From: CAYUYV01 sp964474635
Lineage (GTDB): Bacteria; Pseudomonadota; Alphaproteobacteria; JAJFIK01
DNA: 64,000 nt
Direction of reading: 5' to 3'
Assembly: GCA_964474635.1 (NCBI GenBank)
Contig: CAYYTT010000003.1
Span: 1-64,000, forward strand
Shown: positions 33,911 to 43,080 of the stretch, piece after piece
How positions within the stretch are numbered: the first letter of the stretch is position 1
How the letters are laid out: each line of letters opens with the position of its first letter
Notes under the pieces: generated by a model
Databases searched by the model: none
Told to the model about the DNA's origin: nothing
Seen by the model: the letters and a program-made list of their open reading frames with translations, nothing else
Position numbers and translations under genes: made by a program

Positions 33911-34067
33911 AACGCTTTACTGATTTAACCGCCTGATTAGTGGGATGAACATTTAGCAACTTCACGAAAAAAGGTAAAATTACTTGAAATCGCATAGCGC
34001 AAATTCAATCTTGCTTGATTTTACATCTTTAGAGAAACATTATACGACAGTAACAGTCTGATTTTCG
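33911..34067. promoter_or_regulatory. A+T-rich divergent promoter region
   Basis: By my count about one third of these 157 bases are G or C, far below the surrounding genes. It separates the GTPase-like gene (minus) from the 1173-residue gene (plus) and contains poly-A/T tracts (CACGAAAAAAGG, GATTTTAC). Such drops usually mark promoters bound by nucleoid proteins such as H-NS-like or MucR-type silencers. Confidence 0.6.
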
Positions 34068-37000
34068 ATGAGTGTCATTATGCCCCCCTGGGTTACTCCG
34101 TTCTGGGATCGCGCGGCCGATACCGTGTTTCTGGTGGTCAATCGCGAGAAAATCACGAATTCCGCTGACTTTCTACTGATCCTGGGCGCCGAAACTGAAA
34201 TGCCGGAGCGTATTCTCGCGCAGATTCCCCTTACGCCCCTGGATCTCACGCCCTTGGGGCTTGCCACGCCGTTCCTGTTCATCCCGGCCCTCTCGGACGA
34301 TCGTTTCGCGGTCCATCTGGAGCTTTGGAGCCGGGATGGCCGCGTCGACCGGCACACGCTCCTGTTTGATGCCGGCGTCGCGCCGGACCGGCTCCAGGCC
34401 CTGCCGGAGGGCGAAGGCCATGGCCAGCCGCTTGGCGCGGGCGCGCGCGCCATTGTGCTCAATCCGGCCACTTTGCCGCGCTTTTACAATCCGCTCGATG
34501 ACGGTCCCTTGACGGAAGTCCTCCTGCCGGGCGGGCTCGCCGGCGCGGGCCATGGGGCCGACACGAGGATCACCGAGGCCAGGCTCAATGGCGGCACGGT
34601 GGTCCTGTCTCCAGCCTCGGGCGGGACGGTCGGTCCGTGCTGGGAACATGTGGGCAGTCAGGAACCGCTTCACGCGGGCGTCGCCACATTGGATCTGGAG
34701 GACCGGGGCAACCCGTGGGCCGGCGAGGCCTTGCAGATCTGGGTTGACCTGGGCCCCGAGGAGGCCCGGGCCGTGGAAATCAACCGCCGGCTCGTCTTCG
34801 GGTTCGAGCGCTATGCGGACCCGGTCGATTTCCGGGCGCGGCGCCGGAGCGGGGACAAGCAGTTCGGTGTACAGCCCACATTTGTCTACGGCGAGGACGA
34901 CGGCACGCCTTTTGGCTGCACACGCACCTTAAGGCGCCTTGGTTCATCCGACCACGGGACGGTCCGGTGGATCGCCCAGTGCGACTTTCATGGTCTGGCC
35001 CATCTGGATCGGGCCTTTGTGCTGCACGCGGGCGGCGCGCGCCTTTATCTGGGCTCCAGCAGTGCGGATATCGACGAAGCCGCTATCCACGCCTTCGCGT
35101 TCATGGGGCGCCGGGCCCTGCGTGACAAGGCGGCCGGCCAGGCCGTGCTGGCGGCCTTCCGCCGGCGTCGTCCGGGTCCGGACCGGCGCACGCTTGCGGA
35201 CGGCAGTCATGTGGCCGTGGCGGCCGGACGGGCCCTCGACATGACGCTGCCGGGCCAAGGCCTCCTTGCCGAAGCCGCCTATCAGATTTTCGTCAATCGG
35301 ATCGCCGGACCGGATGCCCCGCCGGGACGGGTGGACAGTTATCGCCGCTGCCTGGAGGCGCTGGGCGTCGATTTCCACCACGCTGGCAGTGTGCTTGCCA
35401 ATGCCGAAAGCGTCTTTGCCCTTCTCCACCCCCAACTGCGTCTCCAGGCCCAGGATGCCGCCGACCGGGGGGCCTTCGAAGCCCAGCAGGAGCCGCTGAC
35501 CTGCCTCGACATCATGGGCGTCACGTTGGAGCGCCAGGTGGACGGCGGCCTGGACTGGACGCGCAGCCTGGAGGGCGAGGACCGGACCATGGGCTTTTTG
35601 GCCTTCAGTGCCGGTCTCACCCTGGCGCCCTTCATCCGGGCACGAATTCCCTTCGACCCCAACCTGACCGACGATCAGCTCAGTGACCTCGACACGCTCA
35701 CGGCCCTTGTGCGCCTGCCAGGCCTCGATGACGCGGTGAACCGGTATCTTGCCGATGGACGCGGGCCGGCGCGCGAGGGCGGTGCGGTGACCCGGGACGG
35801 GCTGAAGACCATCACCCAACGCTGCGCCCGGATCGAGGACGCGCTCAACGCCTATCGGCGCGAACTTGTCCTGGTCGTCGATACCCTGCCCGAGGGCTCG
35901 GTGCTGCGGACCGAGATCGCCGAACGCTTCCTCCATGATGTGCAGGGCGACAACCCCTTGCAGATGGCCGGCGCCTTTGTCGAAGGGGTGCGCTTTGCGG
36001 CGGCCTGGAACCGCCGCAGCGGCGGCGCCTCCACACTGGGCGCCTTCGATGCCCTATTGCCCGTCGACGCCGCCGCTTTGGGCCAGATCGGTCGGGCGGG
36101 CCGCTGGTCCACCCTGAGCGATACCGTCTTGATGATCCTGGAGCGGATCCATGCGGATTGGGTGACGCGGACGGATGATGTGGGCAGTGCGCTCCAGGTC
36201 TTTGCCCACCGCCTTGCCCAGGCCAACGGCCAAGAGCCCGTCGACGGCGGCTTTGAGGACGTGCTGAAATCCAGCTTCGACCTTGTGGAACAGGCCTATC
36301 GCATCGGGGCCGCCCAGCCCCACCGCGAGACCGGCGACACCCTGCATTCAACCCTGGATCGGTTGAGCGAGGCGACCCGGGGCCTGCCCGATGCCTTTTT
36401 CCAAAGCCAGGCCGGCGAATTGCTGGCGGCCTTCGTGGATTTCGTCATAGAGCACGGCCCCGATATCAGTGTGGGACTATATTCCATGCTCCGGACCACC
36501 GCCGCCCGGGAAGAGCAACAGGCGACCCTTGACGCCGTGGCCGCGCTTGTGACGCCGGCCCATGCCAAGGCGGCGAGCGCGCAAGTCTCCGATCCAATCC
36601 ACCAGCTCGACACCATCATATTAGGTCTCGAAACGGCCATGGCCGACACGCTGGACGAGGCGCAGACCGCGCAGGAGATCGTCGCCGCAATCCGGACCAT
36701 GCCCCGCCAGGACGTGCCAAAAGCCCTCTTGGACTGGGCCGCGGATCTTGAGGCGACGGCCCGCACGGCCCTCACCGCACGGGACCAGGCGGGCACCATG
36801 GTTGACGCCATGAACGCAACCCGGCCGAACGATCCGGAGGCACCGCTCGACCCGCACGAAGTGGTGCCCCATCTCGATGAGCAGATCGCCCGGGTTTTAA
36901 CCCGGTCCTTGCGCGACATGCGCACCCTGATTGCCCGCCAGGAAGCCGTGATCGACAGTTTTGCGGACGACAGTCCGTACCGCGATCAGATGCAAAACCA

Positions 37001-37589
37001 CTTCCGCGAACGGCGCATGGAAGACTTCCTGGGCACCCTGCGCGATGAGCGCTATCTCGCCCAATCCCTGGCGCCGCAGATCCGGGCACTGGGTCTTGAC
37101 AGTTCCATGATCGAGGATCTGGCAGACCTGATGGATGTCTTCGCGCTCGACAATCCACTCTTCGCCGGGCGCATGAACATGCCGGACCTGCGTGAGCTGC
37201 GCCGCCTGATCACGCAAGGCCACAGTCCGACAACAGAGGAAATCGAAGCGATCCAGTCGGAGTTGGACCGGCTGCGCGCCCTGATCGAGGCCGAAGACCC
37301 CGCGCTCACCCCCGTTGGATTTCTGGATCGCCGCCGCAAAGAGTTCCGGGACAAGCTGCGCCGCGTCCGGGAACTTGTCACCCACTATTCCACCAATCCG
37401 GAGCAGCTGGCGCTGGCGCCCTCGGTCGGGCAGGTGGAACTGGCGCGCGAGGGCCTGAAATGGTGGCGCCCGCTCTATGACGCAGACCGGCGCCAGATCG
37501 ATCCCGTCCTGCGCCAGGCCCTCGACGCTCAAGATCTGCTTGTCCCGGACGATGACGGCGACGACCAGTCCGTGATCACCTTGCGCTAA
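34068..37589 (+). CDS. Large uncharacterised cytoplasmic protein, 1173 residues
   Basis: I do not recognise this protein. No signal peptide or membrane helix is seen. The first ~420 residues look alpha/beta with Gly- and Asp-rich loops (FLLILGAETEM, LLFDAGVAPDRLQALPEGEG). Residues ~420-1170 are predominantly helical with Gln, Leu and Arg-rich heptads, for example DQLSDLDTLTALVRLPGLDDA and IMDEELREL-like stretches near the end. Start ATG 34068 has no obvious ribosome site, so another start (ATG 34080) is possible. Its G+C-rich coding sequence differs sharply from the A+T-rich spacer upstream. Genomic pairing with the GTPase and a coiled-coil membrane protein suggests a scaffold or GTPase effector; this is inference. 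Confidence 0.8.
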   Translation: MSVIMPPWVTPFWDRAADTVFLVVNREKITNSADFLLILGAETEMPERILAQIPLTPLDLTPLGLATPFLFIPALSDDRFAVHLELWSRDGRVDRHTLLFDAGVAPDRLQALPEGEGHGQPLGAGARAIVLNPATLPRFYNPLDDGPLTEVLLPGGLAGAGHGADTRITEARLNGGTVVLSPASGGTVGPCWEHVGSQEPLHAGVATLDLEDRGNPWAGEALQIWVDLGPEEARAVEINRRLVFGFERYADPVDFRARRRSGDKQFGVQPTFVYGEDDGTPFGCTRTLRRLGSSDHGTVRWIAQCDFHGLAHLDRAFVLHAGGARLYLGSSSADIDEAAIHAFAFMGRRALRDKAAGQAVLAAFRRRRPGPDRRTLADGSHVAVAAGRALDMTLPGQGLLAEAAYQIFVNRIAGPDAPPGRVDSYRRCLEALGVDFHHAGSVLANAESVFALLHPQLRLQAQDAADRGAFEAQQEPLTCLDIMGVTLERQVDGGLDWTRSLEGEDRTMGFLAFSAGLTLAPFIRARIPFDPNLTDDQLSDLDTLTALVRLPGLDDAVNRYLADGRGPAREGGAVTRDGLKTITQRCARIEDALNAYRRELVLVVDTLPEGSVLRTEIAERFLHDVQGDNPLQMAGAFVEGVRFAAAWNRRSGGASTLGAFDALLPVDAAALGQIGRAGRWSTLSDTVLMILERIHADWVTRTDDVGSALQVFAHRLAQANGQEPVDGGFEDVLKSSFDLVEQAYRIGAAQPHRETGDTLHSTLDRLSEATRGLPDAFFQSQAGELLAAFVDFVIEHGPDISVGLYSMLRTTAAREEQQATLDAVAALVTPAHAKAASAQVSDPIHQLDTIILGLETAMADTLDEAQTAQEIVAAIRTMPRQDVPKALLDWAADLEATARTALTARDQAGTMVDAMNATRPNDPEAPLDPHEVVPHLDEQIARVLTRSLRDMRTLIARQEAVIDSFADDSPYRDQMQNHFRERRMEDFLGTLRDERYLAQSLAPQIRALGLDSSMIEDLADLMDVFALDNPLFAGRMNMPDLRELRRLITQGHSPTTEEIEAIQSELDRLRALIEAEDPALTPVGFLDRRRKEFRDKLRRVRELVTHYSTNPEQLALAPSVGQVELAREGLKWWRPLYDADRRQIDPVLRQALDAQDLLVPDDDGDDQSVITLR

Positions 37590-37626
37590 AAACCGGTCCC
37601 GTAAGGACGATCACGCAATACGGCAC

Positions 37627-37661
37627 AAGCCGGCGCACCGCTCCAGGGCGCACCGGCTTTT
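37627..37661. terminator. Bidirectional-type terminator between convergent genes
   Basis: AAGCCGG (37627-37633) pairs with CCGGCTT (37653-37659), with further imperfect pairing inside, followed by T residues. It lies between the 1173-residue gene stop (37589) and the pirin stop (37686). Confidence 0.6.
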
Positions 37662-37685
37662 CTCACGCCGCCTTACTGGCTTGGT

Positions 37686-38387
37686 TCAAGGGATCATGTC
37701 GAAGACGAGCACTTCGGCGCCTTCCCCCTTGGAGAGATGTACGGACGGTTCGCCCCTCAGGGCCGCGCCGTCGCCGGCGGAAAGGCGCGTTCCGTTCACG
37801 TCGATGCTGCCCCGGGCGACCTGCACCCAGGCAAGGCGTCCTTGCGCGATTTCATGACGGGCATCCTCGGCCCCATCGAACAGGCCGGCGTAAAGGCGCA
37901 CATCCTGGTGGATGAGGACGCTGCCGCCCTCACCCGCCGGCGCCCCGATCAGGGCCAGGCGGCCACGCTTATCCGCCTCCGGAATAGGCGTCTGCTCATA
38001 GCTCGGCTCCAAACCCTCCCGCTCCGGAATGATCCAGATCTGCAGAAAGTGCACCGGATCGGATGCGGAATGATTGAATTCCGAATGCCGAATGCCCGTG
38101 CCCGCCGACATACGCTGGATTTCGCCCGGCGTAATCACAGACCCCGTACCGATGGAGTCCCTGTGCTCAAGGGCGCCGTCAAGGACATAAGAAATGATTT
38201 CCATGTCCCGGTGTCCGTGGGTGTCGAAGCCGGCCCCGCCCATCACCCGGTCCTCATTGATCACGCGCAAGGGCCCAAAGCCCATATGCTGCGGATCGTG
38301 GTAATGACCAAAGGAGAAGCTGTGCCGCGACTTCAGCCAGCCGAAATCGGCAAGGCCGCGCTCGTCCGCATACCGAATAGACATCAT
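37686..38387 (-). CDS. Pirin-family protein (YhhW-like cupin)
   Basis: 233 residues from ATG 38387, which follows GAGGAGG; longer N-terminal extensions up to 38501 are not family-like. Typical pirin motifs appear in order: SIRYADERGLADFGWLKSRHSF, HMGFGPLRVINED, the metal-binding THGHRDMEIISYVLDG and the GTGIRHSEFNHS strand. The iron ligands (three His and one Glu) are present. Some bacterial pirins have quercetin 2,3-dioxygenase activity and others act in stress or co-repressor roles, so the reaction is uncertain. Confidence 0.93.
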   Translation of the reverse strand: MMSIRYADERGLADFGWLKSRHSFSFGHYHDPQHMGFGPLRVINEDRVMGGAGFDTHGHRDMEIISYVLDGALEHRDSIGTGSVITPGEIQRMSAGTGIRHSEFNHSASDPVHFLQIWIIPEREGLEPSYEQTPIPEADKRGRLALIGAPAGEGGSVLIHQDVRLYAGLFDGAEDARHEIAQGRLAWVQVARGSIDVNGTRLSAGDGAALRGEPSVHLSKGEGAEVLVFDMIP

Positions 38388-38511
38388 AGCCTTAGCCTCC
38401 TCTTCCAGGTGCCAAGCAATTGGCTTGACGCTGATATGGCCATGGCGCCCTGCACCGCCAGGACAGTCCCCGGCGACAGTGTCTTTCCGAACGGGAAACA
38501 CTCAACACAAA

Positions 38512-38553
38512 TGGAAAACGCCCACCCCGAACGCAAAACGCCCACGAATGGGG
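38512..38553. repeat. Two-copy short repeat upstream of the DUF1330-like gene
   Basis: AAAACGCCCAC occurs twice about 22 bp apart between the divergent pirin (starts 38387) and DUF1330-like (starts 38666) genes. The spacer of ~280 bp shows no other feature. Confidence 0.5.
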
Positions 38554-38665
38554 CTGAACCACGGGCGCCCGCGCCAGGGGCCGAGGCGCACGATTGCAAG
38601 GCCATCAGCCCGGTGCGAAGCTTTAAGCGAAGAGCCTTATAACCGGAATGAGGAGGTGGTGCCCG

Positions 38666-39109
38666 ATGGAAGTCGTGAACGAGGTCGTCCCAAGCGATCC
38701 AGATCAGCTTGCGGAATTGCTGCAACCGGGCCCAGACGGCCCGATTTTCATGGTCAATCTGCTGAAATTCAAAGACAGGGCCGAATATGAAGACGGACGC
38801 CCGACCGACCTGTCGGGGCGGGATGCCTATATGATCTACGGGCGGGCCGTCGTGGACTTGCTGCCGAAATTCGGCGGGCGCGCGATCTTCGCAAGCGACA
38901 TCACCTTTCTGGCCATCGGGCAGGTCGAGGAGTTATGGGACGAAGTGGCCATCGCGTCCTATCCCAATCGCGCAGCGCTTGTCGCCATGTCGACCTCCGA
39001 CGCATGGCGTGAGATCGCGGTCCATCGCACCGCCGGTCTCAAGGGACAGCTCAACATCGAGTCCGTGCTGCAGGACGGAGTTGCCCTGCCCGCCGGACTG
39101 ACCGGGTAA
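38666..39109 (+). CDS. DUF1330-like dimeric alpha/beta-barrel protein
   Basis: 147 residues from ATG 38666, which has GAGGAGG at proper spacing; the ATG at 38648 is less well placed. FMVNLLKFKDRAEYEDGR and YMIYGRAVVDLLPKFGGRAIF are the family pattern of a ferredoxin-like dimeric alpha/beta barrel, with WREIAVHRTAGLKGQLNIES at the end. Family members bind small molecules or haem and often accompany aromatic or CoA catabolism. Ten bp before the DUF2855 gene, so these two form one transcription unit. Confidence 0.85.
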   Translation: MEVVNEVVPSDPDQLAELLQPGPDGPIFMVNLLKFKDRAEYEDGRPTDLSGRDAYMIYGRAVVDLLPKFGGRAIFASDITFLAIGQVEELWDEVAIASYPNRAALVAMSTSDAWREIAVHRTAGLKGQLNIESVLQDGVALPAGLTG

Positions 39110-39121
39110 GGAGGACAACCC

Positions 39122-40204
39122 ATGGAAAGTCTACGCGAAATTCTGGTGGACCGGAGCGATCTGCGCCGGGTGCACCTGTCCGATGCGCCGGCGCGGCCCC
39201 TCCAGGATGGTGAGGTCCGGGTTGCCATTGAGCGTTTCGCTCTGACGGCAAACAATGTCAGCTACGCAACGGCGGGCGACATGATCGGCTATTGGAACTT
39301 CTATCCCGCCAACGCGCCTTGGGGGAAAGTGCCCGTGTGGGGCTTTGCCGACGTGACCGAAAGCCGGTGCGAGGGCGTTCCCGTGGGCGACCGGATCTAT
39401 GGCTTTTTCCCCATGGCCAATCAGACCGTTCTGCAACCCGGCAAGATCCGTCCGGGAAGCTTTACGGATGTGGCCGCACACCGGGAGGCCCTACCGGGTC
39501 TTTACAATGTCTATGCCCGCACCGCCGGCGATCCCGCGCTCCTGAAGGGCATGGACAACGAGCGCTGCCTGTTTTTTCCCCTGTTCATTACATCCTTCGT
39601 GCTGGCGGACTATCTGGCGGACAATGATTTCTTTGGCGCCCGCCAGGTGATCATCGGATCGGCTTCCTCGAAGACAGCCCTCGGCCTTGCCATGCTGCTG
39701 TCGGATGATCCGAAGGTCAGCCAGCGGATCGTGGGCGTCACGTCGCCCGCCAATGTGTCTTTCCTGGAAACCTTGGGCGCCTATGACCAGATCGTGACTT
39801 ATGGGTCGGAAAGCGCAATCGATGCCACACTCCCCGCCGCCTTTGTCGACATGGCCGGCAATGGCCAGTTGACCGTCACGCTGCACACCATGCTCGCAGA
39901 CAACATGGTGGAGAGCTGTCAGGTGGGTGCAACCCATTGGAATGCGGATCGCCGGCTCGACACTCTTCCAGGGGCAAAGCCGGCCTTCTTCTTCGCGCCA
40001 TCGCAGATCGCAAAGCGAGACGGGGACTGGGGGCCAGGTGTCGTAATGGCCAAGGCAACCGAAGCAAGCGCCCGTCTTGCGACCCGCATGCGCGAACACC
40101 TGACGATCGAGCACATCACGGATCGACAGGCGGCCGCCGACCTGTGGGTAGCGATGCTGGATAACAAAGTCGCTCCGAACCGCGGCCTGGTGGTATCGCT
40201 CTGA
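39122..40204 (+). CDS. DUF2855 protein (MDR-type, probable quinone/enoyl reductase-like)
   Basis: 360 residues. The N-terminal GroES-like part (RVHLSDAPARPLQDGEVRVAIERFALTANNVSYA) and the later Rossmann-like part (VIIGSASSKTALGLAMLLSDD) show a medium-chain dehydrogenase/reductase lacking the zinc ligands. Family DUF2855 is poorly characterised, and activity on alpha,beta-unsaturated or quinoid compounds is the usual suggestion. Ribosome site AAGGAGG precedes the start. A strong hairpin follows the stop. Confidence 0.9.
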   Translation: MESLREILVDRSDLRRVHLSDAPARPLQDGEVRVAIERFALTANNVSYATAGDMIGYWNFYPANAPWGKVPVWGFADVTESRCEGVPVGDRIYGFFPMANQTVLQPGKIRPGSFTDVAAHREALPGLYNVYARTAGDPALLKGMDNERCLFFPLFITSFVLADYLADNDFFGARQVIIGSASSKTALGLAMLLSDDPKVSQRIVGVTSPANVSFLETLGAYDQIVTYGSESAIDATLPAAFVDMAGNGQLTVTLHTMLADNMVESCQVGATHWNADRRLDTLPGAKPAFFFAPSQIAKRDGDWGPGVVMAKATEASARLATRMREHLTIEHITDRQAAADLWVAMLDNKVAPNRGLVVSL

Positions 40205-40219
40205 GCCGGGGAGGCCATT

Positions 40220-40257
40220 GACCCCATCGCCCGGCTCATGAAGGCCGGGCAATGGGT
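40220..40257. terminator. Strong hairpin between convergent DUF2855 and GST genes
   Basis: GACCCCATCGCCCGGC (40220-40235) pairs almost fully with GCCGGGCAATGGGTC (40244-40257) around an eight-base loop. It sits between stops 40204 (plus) and 40285 (minus) and can serve both strands. Confidence 0.75.
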
Positions 40258-40284
40258 CTTCTTAGGCATTAAAAAGAGCTTTCC

Positions 40285-41322
40285 TCAGCCGGCGAACAAA
40301 GCCTCGCAGCCCGTGCCCGCCAGCAACGTGTCGACATTGGCGCGCGCGGAAGCCGGCAGGGCCGCATAGCCCTCCCGAAGCCAGCCAAGACATTTTGCCT
40401 GATAGGCAAAGACAGGCTGGGTCCAGGGCCGCCCGTCAATGGTCGCCTCGACTGTTTCGGAGCCGGCCATGACGGCGGAAGCGTTGGCGATCAGGAACGG
40501 GGCGTAGACCCGTCCGATTTCGTGGAGCAGCGGACCCAGACGCTCCCTGGCCTGTTCCAAACCGTCCCACGGACCCGGCTCAAGCCCGGACAGGTCGTCG
40601 ATCCGGTCGATCCAGCCGCGAATACGCGGCGCGATTTCGGCGGCGACCCGTGCCGGGGTCGGATCGACCAGCACGAGCTGGGTCAGTTGACCATAAAGCG
40701 CGAAATCCGCCGATGACGGGCGCTGCCCGAGCACATAGGGCGAAGACTGGAGCAGCGTGTCCAGAAGTGTCAGCAGCCGTTTGTAGCTTGTCTCGATGGT
40801 CTGCGCCGTGGTCTCGTTAGAGCCGACCACATAGAGGCGGCTGATCTGCCGTTCGGAAATCATTTGAGCAAGGTCGCGGGCCTGATCCGGCGCGAGCCCC
40901 GGGTCCTGCCAGAAAATCAGCAGCGGCCCGGCATTAGCGATATCGTCCTGGTACGCCCAGCGATAGTGGAACATGGCCTTGGTCAGCCATTCGTCCGCAT
41001 AATCCTCAATCAAATCATTCACGAAGCCAAGGGCCGGATCCTCCGGCACGGCGCTACGGCCCGCATGGTCTGTCTCCAGCCTGCGGATGATGGGCGTTGT
41101 GTCGACGGTGGCCTCCCGGGTGCCGTCTCCCTTGGGGAAATAGACCGTCGGCAGAAGTTTGACCTTGGGCTCGGGATAGGCGGAAGTTCCCCGATTGTAG
41201 CTGCCCCAGATGATTCTGTGTTCAATCCTGCGATAGCGCAGCAGCGCCAGCAGCTTTCGCGTATAAGGAGATCCTGGTGCCCCCATGAGTTCCAGCGGCG
41301 CCGCATTCGTGTCCTGAGCCAT
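40285..41322 (-). CDS. Glutathione S-transferase-like protein
   Basis: 345 residues, longer than typical ~210-residue GSTs because of an extended C-terminal helical region. The N-terminal thioredoxin-like domain contains GAPGSPYTRKLLALLRYRRIEH, with SPYT in the catalytic Ser/Tyr position, and TPIIRRLE for glutathione contact. The C-terminal part (about 110-260) has the helical domain with SSADFALYGQLTQL. Start supported by GGGAAGGCAGAC. It may detoxify or ring-open a substrate of this catabolic region; the substrate is unknown. Confidence 0.88.
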   Translation of the reverse strand: MAQDTNAAPLELMGAPGSPYTRKLLALLRYRRIEHRIIWGSYNRGTSAYPEPKVKLLPTVYFPKGDGTREATVDTTPIIRRLETDHAGRSAVPEDPALGFVNDLIEDYADEWLTKAMFHYRWAYQDDIANAGPLLIFWQDPGLAPDQARDLAQMISERQISRLYVVGSNETTAQTIETSYKRLLTLLDTLLQSSPYVLGQRPSSADFALYGQLTQLVLVDPTPARVAAEIAPRIRGWIDRIDDLSGLEPGPWDGLEQARERLGPLLHEIGRVYAPFLIANASAVMAGSETVEATIDGRPWTQPVFAYQAKCLGWLREGYAALPASARANVDTLLAGTGCEALFAG

Positions 41323-41522
41323 GTCTGCCTTCCCGTCCTGTCATTGTCCGCTTTGACGATGGAAGCTGGAACGCGGAGCGGTCAAGCGCCTGACCGCCGG
41401 CCGCAGCGTGCCGCAAAAATGTGCAGGTACAGCTATTGCGCTCGGGCCCAAATGCGGTTCACCCTCTTGAGCGAACGAGGCAGCGCAACAAGACGCTTGG
41501 AACCGCCGGGAGGACCTTGGGC

Positions 41523-42278
41523 ATGTCGCAGTCACAAAGACCGGACGAGCACCCGGGCGCCTGCCTGGTGATTGGCGCGGGCGATGCCACCGGCGCCGCC
41601 GTGGCCCGAGGTTTTGCGGCCCTTGGCTTGACCGCCTGCGTGGTCCGGCGTCCGCGCAATGTGGACGCCGTGGAGCAGCTTGCCGCCGATATCCGGGCCC
41701 ATGGTGGCAAGGCGCGGGCCTTCGGCGTTGACGCGCGGGACGAGGCGGCCATGGCCGGTCTCGTTCAGGACATTGAGAGCTCCGTCGGGCCCATTGAAGT
41801 TGCCGTCTTCAACATCGGCGCCAATGTGAATTTTCCCATCCAGGACACCACCACACGGGTTTATTCCAAGGTCTGGGAAATGGCCTGCCTGTCGGGCTTC
41901 CTGATGGGCCGCGAAGTGGCTGGGCCGATGATGGCGCGGGGCCGGGGCACCATGATTTTCACCGGCGCGACGGCAAGCGTGCGCGGCGGGCCGGGTTACA
42001 GCGCCTTCGCCGGCGCCAAGCATGCCTTGAGGGCTTTGTCCCAAAGCCTGGCGCGCGAACTCGGCCCGAAGGGCATTCACGTGGCCCATGTGGTTGTCGA
42101 CGGGGCCATCGACAGCGCCTTTATTCGCGACAATTTTCCTGATGCGGATGAGCGGCGAGCGCGCGATGGCCTTCTGTTGCCGGACCGGATCGCACAGACC
42201 TATGTGTGGCTACACGGCCAGCCCCGCTCCGCCTGGACCCATGAGATGGATCTGCGTCCCTGGTCGGAACGCTGGTAG
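41523..42278 (+). CDS. Short-chain dehydrogenase-like protein with Phe in place of catalytic Tyr
   Basis: 251 residues from ATG 41523 (ribosome site GGGAGGACC). The Rossmann entry CLVIGAGDATGAAVARGF is a glycine-rich NAD(P) loop. The active-site region reads FTGATASVRGGPGYSAFAGAKHALRALSQSL; the usual Y-x-x-x-K is F-A-G-A-K, so the proton-donor Tyr is absent, although a Tyr lies three residues earlier. The fold is certain but normal oxidoreductase chemistry is doubtful. Followed after ~50 bp by an isomerase-like gene on the same strand. Confidence 0.9.
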   Translation: MSQSQRPDEHPGACLVIGAGDATGAAVARGFAALGLTACVVRRPRNVDAVEQLAADIRAHGGKARAFGVDARDEAAMAGLVQDIESSVGPIEVAVFNIGANVNFPIQDTTTRVYSKVWEMACLSGFLMGREVAGPMMARGRGTMIFTGATASVRGGPGYSAFAGAKHALRALSQSLARELGPKGIHVAHVVVDGAIDSAFIRDNFPDADERRARDGLLLPDRIAQTYVWLHGQPRSAWTHEMDLRPWSERW

Positions 42279-42330
42279 ATAGAGACCGTCTTTACACGCC
42301 TTATCATCCTCTTCGGGGAAGGAAACCGCC

Positions 42331-42933
42331 ATGGCCGAGATTGAGTTCCTGTTCGACTTTGCCAGTCCCAACGCCTACATGGCGCACCGAACCCTGCCGG
42401 GCATCGCCGAGCGCACCGGCGCAACCGTCCGCTATACGCCCTGCCTCCTCGGCGGCATCTTCAAATTGACCAACAATCAGGCGCCCATGATTGCCTTTGC
42501 GGACATTCATAACAAATTGGTCTACGAACAGCTTGAAATGCGCCGCTTCATTGAACGGCACGGTCTTGCCCATTTCACCATGAACCCGCATTTTCCGGTG
42601 ATCACGCTGCTGATCATGCGCGGCGCCATCGTTGCCGAAGAGGAAGGTCTTCTGCCGGCCTATGTGGAGGCGATGATGCACCACATGTGGGAAGAGCCGA
42701 AAAAGATGGACGATCCAGAGATTGCCAAGGCGGCGCTGAGCCAGTCGGGCTTTGACGCGGAGCGGATCCTCGCCCGCACCCAGGAGCCGGCGATCAAGAA
42801 GAAACTCATGGACAACACCCAGCAGGCCGTTGACCGGGGCGCCTTCGGCATCCCGACTTTTTTTGTCGGCACGGAAATCTTCTTCGGCAAGGAACGCATG
42901 GGCCAGGTCGAGGAACAGGCCGCGCGCACCTGA
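42331..42933 (+). CDS. 2-hydroxychromene-2-carboxylate isomerase-like (DsbA/kappa-GST fold)
   Basis: 200 residues in the HCCA isomerase/kappa GST family: FLFDFASPNAYMAHR at the N-terminus with a Ser where DsbA has Cys, and GAFGIPTFFVGTEIFFG near residue 170. HCCA isomerase converts 2-hydroxychromene-2-carboxylate in naphthalene-type catabolism and needs glutathione; other homologues act on different aromatic acids. GGGGAAGGAAACC upstream supports the start. It sits between two SDR genes in the same direction. Confidence 0.92.
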   Translation: MAEIEFLFDFASPNAYMAHRTLPGIAERTGATVRYTPCLLGGIFKLTNNQAPMIAFADIHNKLVYEQLEMRRFIERHGLAHFTMNPHFPVITLLIMRGAIVAEEEGLLPAYVEAMMHHMWEEPKKMDDPEIAKAALSQSGFDAERILARTQEPAIKKKLMDNTQQAVDRGAFGIPTFFVGTEIFFGKERMGQVEEQAART

Positions 42934-43080
42934 CCGGAACCGGGCCCCAAAAACGGCCAGGGCAATGCAGACTCCGCGGCCCCGCCAGCCGCCCTCATGG
43001 CCAAGCGGGAGGCGCTCATGCTATGAGCCTGCGCAAAGTCGGTCTCAAACCGATCCCTATGCGCTAAAGGAGGCGGAGCC

